Positions 1 through 13,084 are shown, counted from the first letter of the stretch. The stretch is DNA of 64,000 bases from Stereum hirsutum FP-91666 SS1 (GCF_000264905.1 NW_006763146.1:563587-627586); one strand, 5' to 3'. The notes: generated by a model not told the origin, from the letters alone. Program-made: numbers and translations.

Positions 1-1169
1 AGTGGTGGAAAGGAGATGCAGGTGGGTTTTCGAAGCTTGAAGGGCTCACTATCCTCTTTCTGTGGTTTTATACAGGAACGGTCGAAACTAGATGGCACTC
101 AAATGGGTGCAACGAGACACAAGAGACAAAGGGGTTTCACTGACCACGGACATCGATAGAAAGAGCGTCTACTTGCCAACGCTAGGGCCGTCGCATCGAT
201 GCCTTGAGTGCCAGAAGCTCATGGTAATCGAGTGGCACGATTGCATGAAAAGCTCAACACGATGGCAACCTGGCTTTGGTCGCCGTGGTTGCTTTGTGCC
301 ATGTGTTGGCCCTTGCTAGGGAGCTTGACACGCCTGGACCCCGCGTCGTATTATTCTTTGAGTCACTTTGTTGCTCCGCATAACTGTATTCGGACTGTGA
401 TCACTTGCCGCTAGGCTCGCAGGCGGCAAGTCGTCAATGTCAAACGTCATGATTGCAGACCACGCAAGATGGAAACAGCGACGTCTTCGATCGGTTTGAC
501 GTGGCACTGCGGTAACCATATTTTCCCACGCACTGATCTCTGTGGCACCGACATTGTACCCAAACGCACAATTGAAGATCACTATTCTCCATCAAGAGGG
601 GAAGGCAGTCTGGACTCTGGAGTGCCTCGTGTGATGTGCGCGATTCTACACGCAGTTCAGACTCTCTTCCCGTGGGCCAGACCTCCTAATGAGTGCTTCA
701 AAGAGAATGTGGCGCGCGAGACGGGCAGCAACACTGGGTCCTGCTTCCTGTGCTCACTGCTCGCGGAAATGCGAAGTCGAAGGTCTGCTTGATTAGAAGA
801 TAAAATTACCTATCCTCTCAAGGATTCAACAAGCGCATATTTTCAGCCGCTGAGTCTAATTCCGCTCTTGTAGAGAAAAATTCGTCGCTTCGACGTGCAG
901 GTCGCCGGGAACGTCGTTACGAGTAATTTACGGCAGTGACGGGTCAAAAACCAAGACAATGCTTGCCCATATCACTCGACCGTAGAAGACAACACGCCCA
1001 CACTGTGGTGTAAGGTTCTGCTAAAGTGAGCCAGTTGCTCCATAGAAACCAAGGACCAAGCTCCGGAAGTTACCCGTGATGTAGGCCACGGGCCAACTCA
1101 TGTGCGGATGAATAGAGAAGGAATATATCGCCCCGGTCAACGTCCATAAATCAATAACATTAGGATCAT
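1..1169. other. Upstream flank, no gene recognised
   Basis: Short open frames occur on both strands but none shows a recognisable domain, a plausible splice structure or biased composition. The right end from about 960 is probably the 3' untranslated part of the UNC-50 homologue that ends at 1170 on the minus strand. The left part could hold the end of a gene lying outside the window; I cannot support one. Confidence 0.4.
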
Positions 1170-2469
1170 TCACAAGTCCAGATAAGCAGACAGTACACGC
1201 CTGCCGACGTTGAATCCCAACAATGAGACTATGTAGCCCACTAGTAAAGGCAGGAGTGGGGCGAGAAGCAGTTCTGTGCGTATGAGGAATGGGAGGGCTG
1301 TTGCGGTCCGATGAGGAGAACGAATGAGACGAGTGAGCTCTTACTCCATTGCTTTTTGGGGTTGTGGACATGGGAACAGAGGAGGATGGAAATAATGAGA
1401 GGGTGGGCTTACCATTAAGTCCGAGATATATGCCATATATATACTGCGCGAACCTATCGTTACGGGTAAGCTCAAGATACTAAAGCTGCAGTTGAAGGAA
1501 TCACAGACGTACGCAGCGAGATAAAGGGTGTTCCCAACCCATAGACAGACCCAGTTGTTCTTCATGATTATGGGTACGAGGAAGAGCTGAGCGAGGTACA
1601 GCGTGAGGTATAGAGGGAAGAACGCATTGGTATGCACGTCGAATGCATAAGCCCATTCAACGGAGGTGTCGGCTGGTGTTGAGTGCGACGGGGGAGAGAG
1701 GAGAGCACGATTCGCGAAGAACCTATTTCAAGGGTGCCATGTTAACCTCAATCGTAATCGGTGTGGCGGTGGCGAGAATGAAGTTGGAGTGAAGTTGGAG
1801 TTGGAGTTGGGAAGAGATAGGTTTACCAGAAGAAAGTGGCCATGACGGCGCCCACAAGGAGGTAATCTCGGAAGATCATGAGGAATGCGAGTTTGAGGGT
1901 GTCGAGAATGCCGTATGACCACATGACCGACCAGGCTATGGCGGCCACTGTATAAAGAGCAGAGCAGGAGTCAATGCTGAAGTATACGTTTACGGCGCGA
2001 AAGCAACAGTAAATCGCCGACGCACCTGACAGACATGCTGCAATGAGAATGAGAATTGCGGGGTCATCCCTTGCCCAGGTGTTTTTGGTCTCTAGCGCAC
2101 GTTCAAGTCAATCAAGAGTCCAAGGAGGAGTGGCCTGGAACATACGTTTGTGAAAGTACACGTTCCGATACCTGAACAGAGAGCAGCTTATTCGAGGACT
2201 GACCTTTCAAAATACACAACGTCGGAAGTACTCACACTCGCTTCGGCGCAAGGCATAGGTACGTTAACTGCCATGCTGCCAGCTCAAAGTCCTACCAAAC
2301 GCGCGATAATGAGTTCGCGTCTGAGATATAGTAATTGTGTGTGACGTACCATGGAGTGAAATCTAAGTAATCTCCGAAATATGACTGGCACTCTATTCGT
2401 CACCGACTGGGATGGCCGTTGAGGAAACCCGTTCTGGTGTGGACCTGCGCTTGTGGGTAGAATGGCCAT
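1170..2469 (-). CDS. UNC50: UNC-50/GMH1 family Golgi membrane protein
   Basis: Multi-exon gene read right to left. Known role of the family: multipass Golgi/endomembrane proteins; yeast Gmh1 interacts with Arf-GEFs and animal UNC-50 is needed for receptor trafficking. Seen here: the N-terminal exon starts MAILPTSAGP and leads to a conserved block FELAAWQLTYLCLAPKRV; after an intron comes YRNVYFHKR, then TKNTWARDDPAILILIAA, VAAIAWSVMWSYGILDTLKL, VEWAYAFDVHTNAFFPLYL, NNWVCLWVGNTLYLAAY, YIYGIYLGLN and a last exon with ALPFLIRTELLL that ends in SAYLDL before TGA at 1170-1172. The order and spacing of these blocks match the UNC-50 family along its whole length. At least five short introns interrupt it. 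It is divergent from the WW-domain gene, with about 350 bp between the two starts. Exact splice sites near 1340-1500 are inferred from homology. Confidence 0.88.
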
Positions 2470-2818
2470 GTCCGGTTCATGGACTCTGAGAATGCGAAGC
2501 CTCGGGAAAGACAGATTGGTTTAACGCGAGATTAAAAAGACTAAAGAATAAAGAGAATAAGGATTCGAAGGCTGTGGGCGTCGAGGTCGTCGTGGCGTAC
2601 GGTGGCAAGAAACAGAAATTCGAATATTCGCATATACGGACACCCATTATCGGAGTTAGCCGGAGAGCGGAGTTCGAAACCGAATGGATGATTCGCGCGT
2701 TGGCCACCGCGATGGCGTCCAGTTCTCGCGCAGGCCTCTCTTCTGCCACCACCACCACTACCACCACCGCCAGCGACAACAACATCACCAACAGCGCAAC
2801 AAAATCATAACGACAATC
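2470..2818. promoter_or_regulatory. Divergent promoter region UNC50 / WW protein
   Basis: The two start codons face away from each other across this stretch, so it must carry both promoters and 5' leaders. It contains an imperfect CCA/CAC triplet tract at about 2748-2790 just before the WW-protein start. I see no clear TATA box for either gene. Confidence 0.45.
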
Positions 2819-5800
2819 ATGGACGAAGAACACGAGGAGCTTGACTGGGGCCACGACGACGACGAGCTCGCCGGCAGTAACGTACTCGAATACCCAAGAT
2901 CAGACGCAGAGGGGGTCGACGTGGAGGATGTGGTATCGCTTGGTGGCGACGACGACGACATCCAGGAATATGCTGACTACTCGAATACTCCCCTACAACA
3001 AGGATCAGGCAAGTCAGCCCCTCCTTCTAGGGCGTACTCGAGGAGCGAGAGCAGAGGAGGGAGACGTGATGCAGACCGTGAGCCATCCATCGGTACTCGA
3101 CGACAGAGCCCGACACCCCTTTTATCGCCTAATCATGGTCGGAGTCGCTCCCAACAACAACTCAAGCACGCACTTCCACCCAAACCTGTAGTCGCTAGTC
3201 CTGCGTTTCCCATACCCTCGACGACCGCTGCAAGTCCCATGTCGATGGCTCGCAGAGAGAAGGAACGTCGGGAAGCTGTCGCGGACAGCCAACCTCCGCC
3301 GCCTGGATGGGAGGTACGGCAGTCTCGACGCGGAGATGTTTACTTTTACAACCCCGAGACGAAGGAGTCGCAGTGGACTCGGCCTGCAGCGCCGAAGCCG
3401 AAAGCCGTCGAGCTTTCGCCTCCAGCCCGAGGCAGACCAATCATCCTGCACGAGAGGCTTGTCAACGGTGATTCGTGGGTGGCTGCTATTGATGGTAAGG
3501 ACACGTCGCCAAGGGCGGCCGGGGCATCTCATAGCAAGCTATCAGCCGAAAATCCATCAAGTTTCTCCTACGATGACCGGCACTACCGACCTGGAGATGC
3601 CCCTCACACTTCTCATCCTGATCTTTCCCCTAGGCTGGTATCAACACGCAACGAAGGAGCATTGTCGGTGCACTCCGAGACTGACCACCAACACAACATC
3701 GCTTCTCGTTTGGGACACCGGGAACATTCGCCTTCACGCGAAACCAACGGCCGCGGCGCTGCTGACGATCGTTTGCGCCCTGTCGATTCTGTCTATCGCA
3801 GCCGACCCCTCGACCATGGATCTCACACCACATATACCGCCTCTCGAGCTGATTCTCCACCGCCCCGCCAATCTGCCACTTACGACCGCGAACGACATTA
3901 TCGCTCAGATGACGATCCTCACCATTCGCAAGGCGCTCCTGTGCGACGTCGGTCAATCTCACCAGCCCAAAACTCTGGCAGGTATTCGGCTCCAAGTACG
4001 TTAATCCACATCATACCACATTCCTGCACCACCCAGCTCTCGTCGCCAAGCGTGAAAACTCCTCCCGAGGCGGAGGACTCGCATCGACTTCAATGTGTTC
4101 GTCTCGAGAAGCCTTGGGGGTCGAGTCGCCGAACCTGGCACCGCTTGTTCCCTTGTTCCACCATTCAATTGGTCTCGTCTTTCGGTCGTTTGGTCGGCTT
4201 CACAAGACGCTCACACTACTCCCATCGGCCTCCGCTCTTTTATTCTTCATCTCCTCGTTGACGCGTCTCATGATGATCATCACCATTCTCAATACTGCCT
4301 TTTCCTTCGTCTTCTTTTCATGTCTAGGACCTAGGTCGAAATCACCCCGAATGGACACATGGACTCCAGCGACCTCCTCACACAGACCCTCCGAACGGGA
4401 TCGCGAGCACGAATACGGTGCTCGATCTCCCCCGCCTCCAACTTTGAGGCAAGAGAGTACTCGCCGACCAGCCAGCCCTCCCCCGAGAGTACGGCCTTCA
4501 CCGCCGGTGCGTCAGCGGGACACGTACATACCAGACGACATCGCCGTACCTTCCCGCCGTGCTCGAGAGCCAGACATGTCAAGGTATGACGAAGAAAACG
4601 AGGCCAAACGTCGAAGGACATCCGGCATGCGAAGCAATGATTCTGCGCCAGCTCGTCGTACGGTGGCTCCTGAGGCCGTGATCCCGCCCTCTGTGACGCG
4701 AACATCGATGTCTTCCTCTGGCCATGGCGCCGAATCGTACCCCTCCCCATCCGCAGACCAAACTCGTATGTATTCGTATCATTGCATCGCTCTTTTTCCA
4801 GACCTCATGTAAACCTCACCTCGTCCTTGGGCGTTACTTTTCGCGGTTCTAGGCTCTCGAAAACGTCTACCTCTCCCACCACAGCAGGCTCGGTTTCGCG
4901 AGATGTCCTCCGCCACACCCCCAAAGCGTCCGGATCAACCTGTTCCACCAGTTCCACCGCGATCTCCTCCGGCCAACCGTTCATACGCACCTCTTCCAAG
5001 GTACATCCTGATCATACATTTCCCTCTTGACCTGGTCCTAATATCTTGAGAAATGTCTGTCAGTGAACCATTGGCCTCACGGAACGCACCCCGAGCAGCT
5101 GCCCGTGATCCTCCCCCGCACAAGCCTTCGGCGGCCTTTGAAGACATGCCAAAGTTAGGCTTACCAACCCCTCCCGACAGTCATAGCCGTCTTCCTCCGC
5201 CCGATAGTAGCTCCGGGCGTGGCTTACGTGGTGATCGAGAAAGGGATAGAGAAGACGAACGCATGGATGTTGACCCATCGGATCCATATACCTCTAAACA
5301 TTCCCCGTACGATGAGCCTCGCGCTCGACGAGATGGCCAGCCGGCTTCTTATCCACCTCGAGATGATATTGTGTCTAGAGATCCGGTCCCGCGCGCTCCT
5401 AGGGCGATGGGGAGGGAACGGGAACGGGACAGTGGTTACGAAGGTGTGCGTCGCGGGTCGGGCTCCCCCACGGCACCAGCGTACTCTAGACGGGAGTCTA
5501 CGACTTCAGTTGTCGCCGAAGTCGCTTCTTCGAGGGCAAGGGATAGGGAACGAGAGAGGGAGAGGTCTCCGATCGCCCCATCGGCGAGATATAGGGAGCC
5601 TCCAGTCGCTCCAGCTCGACCACCTGTCGAACCTGCTAGGGAAAGAGAAAGTGTGAGGACTTCGTACGATTGGTCTAGTAGAGCCGAAGTCCCAGCAACC
5701 GCCCCTTCGGTTCGTACATCCGCCTCGCCTTCTATCCTTTTGTGTCTCATTCTCATTCGTCCTTTAACCGATAGATCCCACGCGAGCCGGCTCGCGCACC

Positions 5801-7497
5801 ACGACGTACTCTGGACAACCAAGTTCCTAAGCTCTCTGGTACAAACAACGTGCCTATCGGGCCTAGAAAAGTTCAGGCACCAACTATTCCAACATCTGTG
5901 CCGGCGCAGAGACCGTCTTCGCCTATTAAGAGACGAGATTCGACGTCAGGCGTATCCCGGGCACCTGATCGTCCGGGTGGTTGGGATAGGATGGGACGAC
6001 AACCGGTACGTTTATCCTTCCTGTGCAACCCCTCTACTCTTTTTTTGCTTGACTGAACGACTCCCGGTAGCCACCTCATATGCCTGTACGTCCTGCTATG
6101 GATGAAGATGCCCCGTCTGGGAAAAGACGTCCTGAGGAAATGGTGAGTGTTTTCTTTTCTGTGCCCCTATACCATTCGTGTTGACCACATTGCTTAGAAT
6201 GCTGTCCAGATGTCTCCACCTCGTACACGTGCAGATACTCGACTCCCTGAACGAGCAGTAAGCGTTTGTTCCATACACATGATCACTTCTAGCACATTCT
6301 AACGCTCAGGCGACCTTCCTTCTCCAGTCTCGCTTCGGCCCTCCACCATCACTCGCGACACCGGCTTCCTCTTCGCCACCCGTCGCTCGCGACGGTCGAC
6401 CTTTGACACCTGAGGACGAATATCCTCCTCGCAGACGAGCGTCTCCATTGCCGCTGCGCTCTCAAGCTGCCAGGGGTGTCGGCGCGTCGACATCTTCTCT
6501 TGATGAGAATTTTATACACCAGACAGCGAGGCTGCGAGCTTCGGATCCAGACGTACGGCCCCCGCCTCCGACCGGAACCCTGTCTCCTCCGCCGATGAGG
6601 GAAAGGTCCCCTCCGCGAAGGGAGAGGGAGAGGTCGCCGCCATCATTACGAGAGAGGTCATCACCACGAAGCGAGAGGTCACTACCACCCTTGAGAGAAA
6701 GGTCCCTACCGCGAAGAGACAGATCACCACCGCCGCTGAGACAAAGGTCACCTCCACCTTATGTGCTCCCTCGACGCGGGTCGAACATACAAGAGCGTGG
6801 TGGGAGCTCCTACGTCCCAGTATACGATAAGGATACCCCGCCGAGGACGTCTCCGAATATCCGTGGAAGGGATAGGTCTCTTCCGAGGGACCTTCCTCCA
6901 CACAAGCTTGCACGACACGATTCCCTAGCATCGCGACCGCCGTATCAAGCCGACAGGGAACGCGAACGCGAAAGGGCGCCACAGCGTGCTCTTACCCCAC
7001 CATTGTCGAATTATTCTGGCGCCGTCGAAGATCCTTCTGTTCGTGGGGCGGACGCTCCTGTCATGTCTTATCGCTCTAGGATCGACGTAGAGGACTCGTA
7101 TAAATATCGAGGCATGGCCGATGCGGACCTTCACAACGGTCGGGCACTGGAATACCCTCGGGAGCGTCTGGAGAATGAGAAGGTAGATGGCCGGAACGGG
7201 AATGTCGCGCTTCATGAGAGTGAGAGCCCAAGGGATACCAAGCCAAAAGGGTTGTCGTTATTGAGTAGACTGTCTTCGGACATGCTACCGTCGAACTCGG
7301 GGAGGGATGAGGATGTAGATGTCGGGATGGATGAGATGGAAAGCAGGGATGAGAAAAGAGTGAATGGGATTAGGGACCGGGGAGATGGGCCAAGTGAGGT
7401 GCCGGCGTTTGTGAGCGGAGCGAATGGGGGTGGGGGCGCAGAAGGTCGGGGGAGGGGTAGGAGGAGGTCAGGGAAGCCGAGAAGGGGGAGACGATGA
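2819..7497 (+). CDS. WW-domain, Arg/Ser/Pro-rich protein (probable nuclear RNA-processing factor)
   Basis: Long multi-exon gene. The start at 2819 opens an acidic N-terminus (MDEEHEELDWGHDDDELAG). A single WW domain lies at about residues 160-195: PPPPGWEVRQ, then VYFYNPETKESQWTRP, with both signature tryptophans, the central aromatic pair and the final proline. The remainder is low-complexity: dense RS, RD, RE and SPP repeats (for example repeated PPLRERS and PRRDRS units at 6590-6760) and a C-terminal GRGRRRSGKPRRGRR before TGA at 7495-7497. Introns are visible near 4766-4852, 5001-5060, 5710-5775, 6006-6070, 6142-6197 and 6259-6309. The segment 3997-4330 is ambiguous: it is either one intron of about 330 nt or two introns around a short exon. 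WW plus RS composition suggests splicing or transcription-coupled RNA work, binding proline-rich partners; this is inference. No orthologue name can be assigned. Confidence 0.75.
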
Positions 7498-7817
7498 ATG
7501 AGGTTCTTGGAAAGGGATGGCGGGCGTGCTATTACGGTGATTGGATGCTGGGTCGATGTGTTGTCTTGTGGGAATATCTGGCCTCGAATTTTTAATCTGT
7601 CTGATGCTCGGTCTTGAGCCCTTCTTGTGAATTTAAACATCATAGTTTTTTGTTGCGTCGCTCCTGTCGGTCGTTGCGTTATGTCAATGGCTCATTCAAA
7701 TTAGTCCACGGTAAGGGTACAAACTGTTCTCAAACTTGTGCGACGACAGCGAGTTGAACATCTGTTCAATTTTCGTGATCATTTATTGATAGACTTTTGT
7801 CAGTACTTTCTACTTAT
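7498..7817. other. 3' UTR and spacer before tRNA
   Basis: Non-coding stretch between the WW-protein stop codon and the tRNA gene. It probably holds the 3' untranslated region of the former. No other structure seen. Confidence 0.4.
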
Positions 7818-7904
7818 GGTTCAATGGTCTAGTGGTTATGATTTCTGTCTTACACCGCTCATGGTGCCCACAGAAGGTCTCCAGTTCGAACCTGGGTTGA
7901 ACCA
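7818..7904 (+). tRNA. tRNA-Val (anticodon UAC) with 14-nt intron
   Basis: Acceptor arms GGTTCAA (7818-7824) and TTGAACC (7897-7903) pair perfectly, with discriminator A at 7904. The T arm TCCAG-TTCGAAC-CTGGG is present. The anticodon stem pairs TCTGT (7844-7848) with ACAGA (7870-7874). The loop reads C-T-TAC-A, then an extra 14 nt (7855-7868), then C, which places an intron after position 37 as is usual for eukaryotic tRNAs. Anticodon TAC at 7851-7853 gives valine, and the body closely resembles fungal tRNA-Val(UAC). A run of six T at 7910-7915 is the likely Pol III terminator. Confidence 0.93.
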
Positions 7905-7909
7905 TGCAG

Positions 7910-7915
7910 TTTTTT
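7910..7915 (+). terminator. RNA polymerase III terminator of the tRNA-Val gene
   Basis: A T6 run begins 6 nt after the tRNA discriminator base, which is the standard Pol III stop signal. Confidence 0.7.
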
Positions 7916-8051
7916 GAGGAATTGTTTTTCCTTCACCATGTGCGGCGTTCGGACTGTGTTTGCATATGTAGGTCCATATTGGAATCTTTGCTATGTAATA
8001 AATTTCGCAATGTATATAATTCAATCAAGCTTTCATATTATGTAGCGACCT

Positions 8052-10150
8052 TCACTTTTCTTCCACCAGAACTCGAGCCACCTCATCCGTGTGCGGTAAC
8101 GTAGGCCCAGCGTAATTTTGCAATCCATGCCACAGCCACCATCCTGTTGTCAAAAAGAAACATCCTACTAGGATCACCGAGTTGTAGTTCAACGTTTTTG
8201 CGGTCGTAGGTAGCGAGAATGGCAGACAAAATATCACATCCGTAAAGATGATGAAAGCCACCGCGGCAGCATTGATGAAGTATCCATATTGTCCCATCCA
8301 GAAAGGGCCACGAGGGACGTGGCGTCGTCCGGTGAGTAGGTGTCCGGCAATGGGGATGAGGTACGAGGTAGCGCTGAGGATGCAAAAGGAGCCGGCGAGA
8401 TCAGAGAAAGCGGTCTTGCTCCCCAGAGATATGGCAGCAAGGACCACGCTGAGGGACACTATTGAACACGAAGATCGCCCGTAAAATATATCACCAAGGG
8501 CCAGACATTAAGAGAGAGTTGTGGACGAACCAACAGCTATCGTCGCCGGTACAGGACAGCTTAACTTGGGAGACACTTGCGAGAAGAATGTAGCAAATGG
8601 GGTAACATTGTCGCGCGCCAGAGCCCAGAAGAGGCGACCGCACTGTTGACTCGAATAAGTCCAGTCAAGCGGAATCTGGGACGACTCACTTACCATTGCA
8701 TATAACGCTTGCAGTGCAAATAAACCAGCCAGGACAATGATCAGAAGTAAACCAAAAGTAGCACCTTTACTTGAGGTAGCTTGGATGTAGGCTTCTGTCA
8801 ATGGGAATTCGACGCTGCTGTTAATGATCGCGTCAAGATCTGATACACCGTATAATAAAGCAACTCCGAATATGAAAGACCCTGTATTGCAAATCCATTA
8901 AAGCAAGACAGTTGGGCAGGAGGGAGGTACAACGTACATATCGTTCCGATGACCATTTGAGAAGCGATGGCTCTAGGGAGGTCTATGCGAGGACGGGGCA
9001 GCTCTTCTGCGAAATGCGTGACTGCATCGGGAGTCCCAATGGTGAAGGCGCTTCCAAAAGGTACGAATAATCAATGCATCGCTTGGACACTTCCTGAATT
9101 GCACGCACCCGTTGAGCATGCCTTGTCAACCATAATTGTTAATTTTATGTTCGTGAATAGATAGAAGAAGAGAGCCTTCACCTGTCAAGAACGCAGTTCC
9201 TGAACTCCAACCCGTACGATTTACCCAGTCGGTCCAAACGAATGTATGTGATGCATGATGCCGTGGCATCACAACCACAGTGATTATGGTTACGAGCCCA
9301 CCGACGGTAGTGATGAATCCTCCTATCTTCTGAGCCGCCGGAAGTAACGCGTTCAAGAATATGACCGTTGCGCATGAAAGAAAGGCGATGAGGACAAGTG
9401 TGACGTAGGTGTGCCAGGCTTGAATGACGAAGTCCGGGCGAAATAGAGCCCACATCTGGACGACAGCCTCTGCTACGATATAGACGGATGAAGAAAGTCC
9501 GAATATGTAGGCAAAGAAATTGATGACCCCGGCGAAGAAACCTAGGGATCTCCCCCAGCGGGGGCCAGGAGTGACACAGGCCCAATGATACACTGTAATA
9601 GCAGTCGACGTTGAGGAAATTTGTCAGTCTCCGCCAGTGGGACATATGAGCATACCTCCGCCGGTCGATGGTACAGAGCTAGCCAGTTCTGCGAGAGATG
9701 CCGCGATGAACCTATACCGCGTGATATTGATACGTTAAGAAAGTCTACATACGACAAAGCATCTTACTCACCCGTAATAAAAACATGCTGCGAGCAATTC
9801 ATACATGATCCCAGGTGGGCCGCCGTTCAATATGGCCGTACTGATACTTCCGCCAAAACCTATCCAGGCGCCGTCTGTCAGGGCCGGGATGGTCATTAGC
9901 AAAGGAAGCTGGCACAAAGAAGAGAAACGTAGAGATCCAACCAATATTTATGGCTGTAGCGCATATGCTGAGTAGCCCATACTGTCTATTGAGTTGGTCA
10001 ACCTGCGAAGACAATACTGAATCAGCTTTCTACCAGCAGACAAGTGGTAGTGGTATCACGTACATGGCCGCTAGCATTGACCTCGATGATCTCCACTGAC
10101 GGCAAGTCTTCATCAAGCTGCTTCTCTCCGTCTAACTTCTCAAGCGCCAT
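8052..10150 (-). CDS. APC-family amino acid/GABA/polyamine permease, copy A
   Basis: First of three tandem paralogues. Start at 10150 (MALEKLDGEKQLDEDLP), stop at 8052 after LPHTDEVARVLVEEK. Many short introns split a 12-helix transporter of the amino acid/polyamine/organocation superfamily. Blocks seen in order: DQLNRQYGLLSICATAINIG, an ELASSVPSTGG loop, VYHWACVTPGPRWGRSLGFF, FVWTDWVNRTGWSSGTAFLTG, MLNGAFTIGTPDAV, EELPRPRIDLPRAIASQM, GRLFWALARDNVTPF and SCPVPATI, then three hydrophobic helices. This set is typical of fungal GABA/choline/polyamine permeases (Uga4/Hnm1-like). The substrate cannot be read from sequence; plasma-membrane or vacuolar location is inferred. A 13-nt microexon lies at 9109-9121. 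No frame breaks seen. Confidence 0.87.
9109..9121 (-). other. 13-nt microexon of permease copy A
   Basis: On the minus strand GCATGCTCAACGG is flanked by AG upstream and GTGCGT downstream. It joins ACA-G to C-GCC-TTC and gives T-G-M-L-N-G-A-F, keeping the reading frame. The same exon occurs in copies B and C. Confidence 0.85.
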
Positions 10151-10980
10151 CGAAGATTCTTAGTGAGATAATTGTTTTATAGCTTTGCTCTGAAGTGGTG
10201 AATGGGCGAACAAAGGAGGCGCCAACAGATACGTCGAGGAATCGCATTGCAGCTTTTAGATAACAGGCAGTCCATGGTCGCCCTTATGCGGCTCAGTTCT
10301 GTTTATACCTTTCGAAGAAACATTCTGAAGAACCTGCATGTGCGGTCTCTCAAAATAGACTTTTCGACAAGTAATGTAGTTCTGCTCCCATGCCGGAACC
10401 TCGTAGGAAACTCACCCCAGTATGTCTTGTGCAACGTGAGATGAAAAGTTCAACAGAGAAGTCGTCAATAAGTTGATGCTGAGAAGAACATATATTTCGG
10501 CTTGGAGTCTGAAGAAGGCCTTGAAAGCTGAGATATGGAGTTCGCTACGGATACAAGTCAGGGATTAAACTCACCAAATTTACGCAACCAAGAGGCTCAT
10601 GAGACTTTTCCATATATCTCGATGGAGAAGATCCAAGTCGAGACCTATCAGCAGGTCATGGCGCCAGTGGATGTGGATGGCAGAGCCTAAGCCGCCGAGA
10701 ACGCGGAATGCACAACCCCGAATGCAAAGACTCAAACTCGAACAGTAGCGGTTGAACGATCGGCGGCGTTGCCCAGAGAAAAAGGAATGGTTGCTGATAA
10801 GGCGACATGACGGACATGAAATTGCACCTTTCGCTATGTTCGGACTATCCGAGTATGGAAGGTCTCTGTTGTTCGAGGGTGTGATATAATACCACCGGTA
10901 TTAGAAAACCGCCAAGCAAGTGCCAATAATACAACACATGAGCATATTGTATGATCAATGCCGCGGAGATCTTGTGCTCG
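10151..10980. other. Spacer between permease copies A and B
   Basis: Holds the promoter of copy A (right after 10150) and the 3' flank of copy B. No coding blocks of the family and no repeats are seen. Confidence 0.4.
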
Positions 10981-13084
10981 CTACTTTTCATCTTCCAGAA
11001 TCCTACCCGCCTCGTCGATGTGTGGTAATTTTGGCCCCGGATAACTCCCCCACCCATGCCAGAGCCACCAACCACCGATGAGCACCACAAGGCCTACAAA
11101 AATAACCGAACTATAGTTCATCGTCTCTTCGCTCGTAGGCATCGCAAAGGGGAGACAGAACATCACGTTAGTGAAAATAATAAGGAGAACAGCCATAGCA
11201 TTGACGAAGAAGCCATATTTTCCCATCCAAAACGGGCCGCGAGGTATGCTTCGTCGCCTAGTGAGGAGGTGGCCCGCGATAGGGATGAGGTAGGATATAG
11301 TGCTGAGAATGACAAAGGACCCGGCTAGATCTGAGAATGCGGTTTTACTTCCGAGGGATATGGCGGCGAGTCCTATACTGAGAACGCCTATAAAACAAGG
11401 ATGGAACGTCTTCACGAGGAGAAAAACAAGCATATTCACATAAGACGCACCGACAAGAACTGTGGCCGGAACAGGACAACTCAGTTGTGGCGCGACTTTC
11501 GCAAAGAATTCAGAGAAGGGTGTGGCGTTGTCCCGGGCAAGTGCCCAGTATGTACGTCCGCACTGGAAGAGGTATCCGATCAGCACCAATATTGAACTCG
11601 AAGAAGATAAAATACACAGCTCACTGTCATAAAGACTCCTTGCATGCCGGAAAATATCGCTAGCAAGAGTATGAAGAGCAAGCCAAACGCAGCTCCCTTA
11701 TTTGTGGTTCCTTGAATATAAGCTTCGGCCAATGGAAAAGATCCAGGAAAGTTGACGACGGCGTCTAGATCGGTAATGGCATAGAGCAGTGCGACGGCAA
11801 AGACAAAGGACGCTGATATGTATGCGGTCAGTTTTGGGCCTGCCTTACTAGAAGGGGGAAACGTTTACCCAGTGTGCCAAATATCATCTGGGCAGCGACA
11901 GCTCGTGGAAGATCTCGCCTGGGATGAGGTAACTCCTCTGCAAGATGGGAAACGGAGTCCGGCGTCCCAATCGCATAAGCACTTCAACGAGTGTCAACAC
12001 AGCGGAGTCTGTTTAGTCGTGGCTTGAAAGTGCACATACCCGTTGAGCATGCCTGAACCAAAAAAAAAAAGTCAGGTTTTTTTTCTCGATTGTGAGGACA
12101 GACGCGTGTTACCTGTCAGGAATGCAGTCCCCGAACTCCACCCAGTAACGTTCACCCAGTCCGTCCAAACAAACCTACTGGACGCATGCTGTTTCGGGGA
12201 GGCTGCCAGAATAATGATCGTCACCAAACCACCCGCGATAACCACGAAGCTGCCGAGTCGTTGTACAGCTGGCTGCCACGAGTTGCAAAATACGACGATC
12301 ATGCAGCAGACTATGTTGATGAGAGCCGTAGGAAGGAAGATATGCCAATCTTGTATGACGAATTCTGGATGAAAGAGAGCCCACATCTGGATGATAACCT
12401 CGCCGCCGACGTAGCCAAACGACGAAATGCCACACACATAGGCAAAGAAGTTGAGGTAGCCGGCGAAGAAGCCAAGTGGTCGTCCCCATCGCCTTCCGGG
12501 AGTTACGGACGCGTAATGGTACACTGCGAGATCCGTCTCGCTATCAGACACAATATGAATGGTATGAACATATGGCGTACCTCCGCCTGCGGAAGGGATC
12601 GAGCTGGCGAGCTCAGCCAGTGAGGCTGCGATGAACCTGTCGACTCATGAACATTGTCCTACTCAGCGAGTGGTTGTTACTCACCCGTAATAGAAACATG
12701 CAGCGAGAAGTTCAAAGAGGAGTCCAGGTGCGCCGCCGTTTGATATTGCCGTGGTGATGCTACTACCAAATGCAACCCACGCGTTATCTGTAATGAGTAA
12801 AGTCAACACTCCGGTTTTCAACTCTGCTTGACAGACCCTGCGCTAGGGGTTGAGAGCTCACCGATGGTCAAGGCTGTGGCACAAACACTGAGCAGTCCAT
12901 ACTGTCTGTCGAGTTGGTCGACCTAGAGAAATAAGCTTTGATTGGCTCCAAGCGTTATGAAAGAATGACCGCGCAGAAGACTTACATGCCCACTAGCATT
13001 GACCTCAACAACTGTCGCTGCTTGAGCCACTTGCTTTTCTCTGTCGACCTTTTCGAGGGAGGTCTTGTCTTCGAGCTCCGACAT
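10981..13084 (-). CDS. APC-family amino acid/GABA/polyamine permease, copy B
   Basis: Second tandem paralogue. Start at 13084 (MSELEDKTSLEKVDREKQV), stop at 10981 after LPHIDEAGRILEDEK. Same order of conserved blocks as copy A: YHYASVTPGRRWGRPLGFF, FVWTDWVNVTGWSSGTAFLTG, MLNG microexon at 12040-12052, SFPLAEAYIQGTTNKGAAFG, GRTYWALARDNATPFSEFF and SCPVPATVLVGASY, then C-terminal helices around GLAAISLGSKTAFSDLAGSF. Copy B is closer to copy C than to A in the C-terminal tail (DEAGR.LEDEK). A poly-A run at 12061-12070 sits in the intron beside the microexon. Function as a proton-coupled uptake permease is inferred from the family; substrate unknown. Confidence 0.87.
12040..12052 (-). other. 13-nt microexon of permease copy B
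   Basis: Minus-strand GCATGCTCAACGG, preceded by AG and followed by the donor GTATGT. It has the same sequence and phase as in copy A. Confidence 0.85.

Noticed and set aside
2748..2790. CCA/CAC triplet tract as part of the coding region of the WW protein (frame open from 2684)
   Set aside because: The acidic N-terminus beginning at 2819 looks like a natural start, and the upstream frame is low-complexity His-rich sequence.
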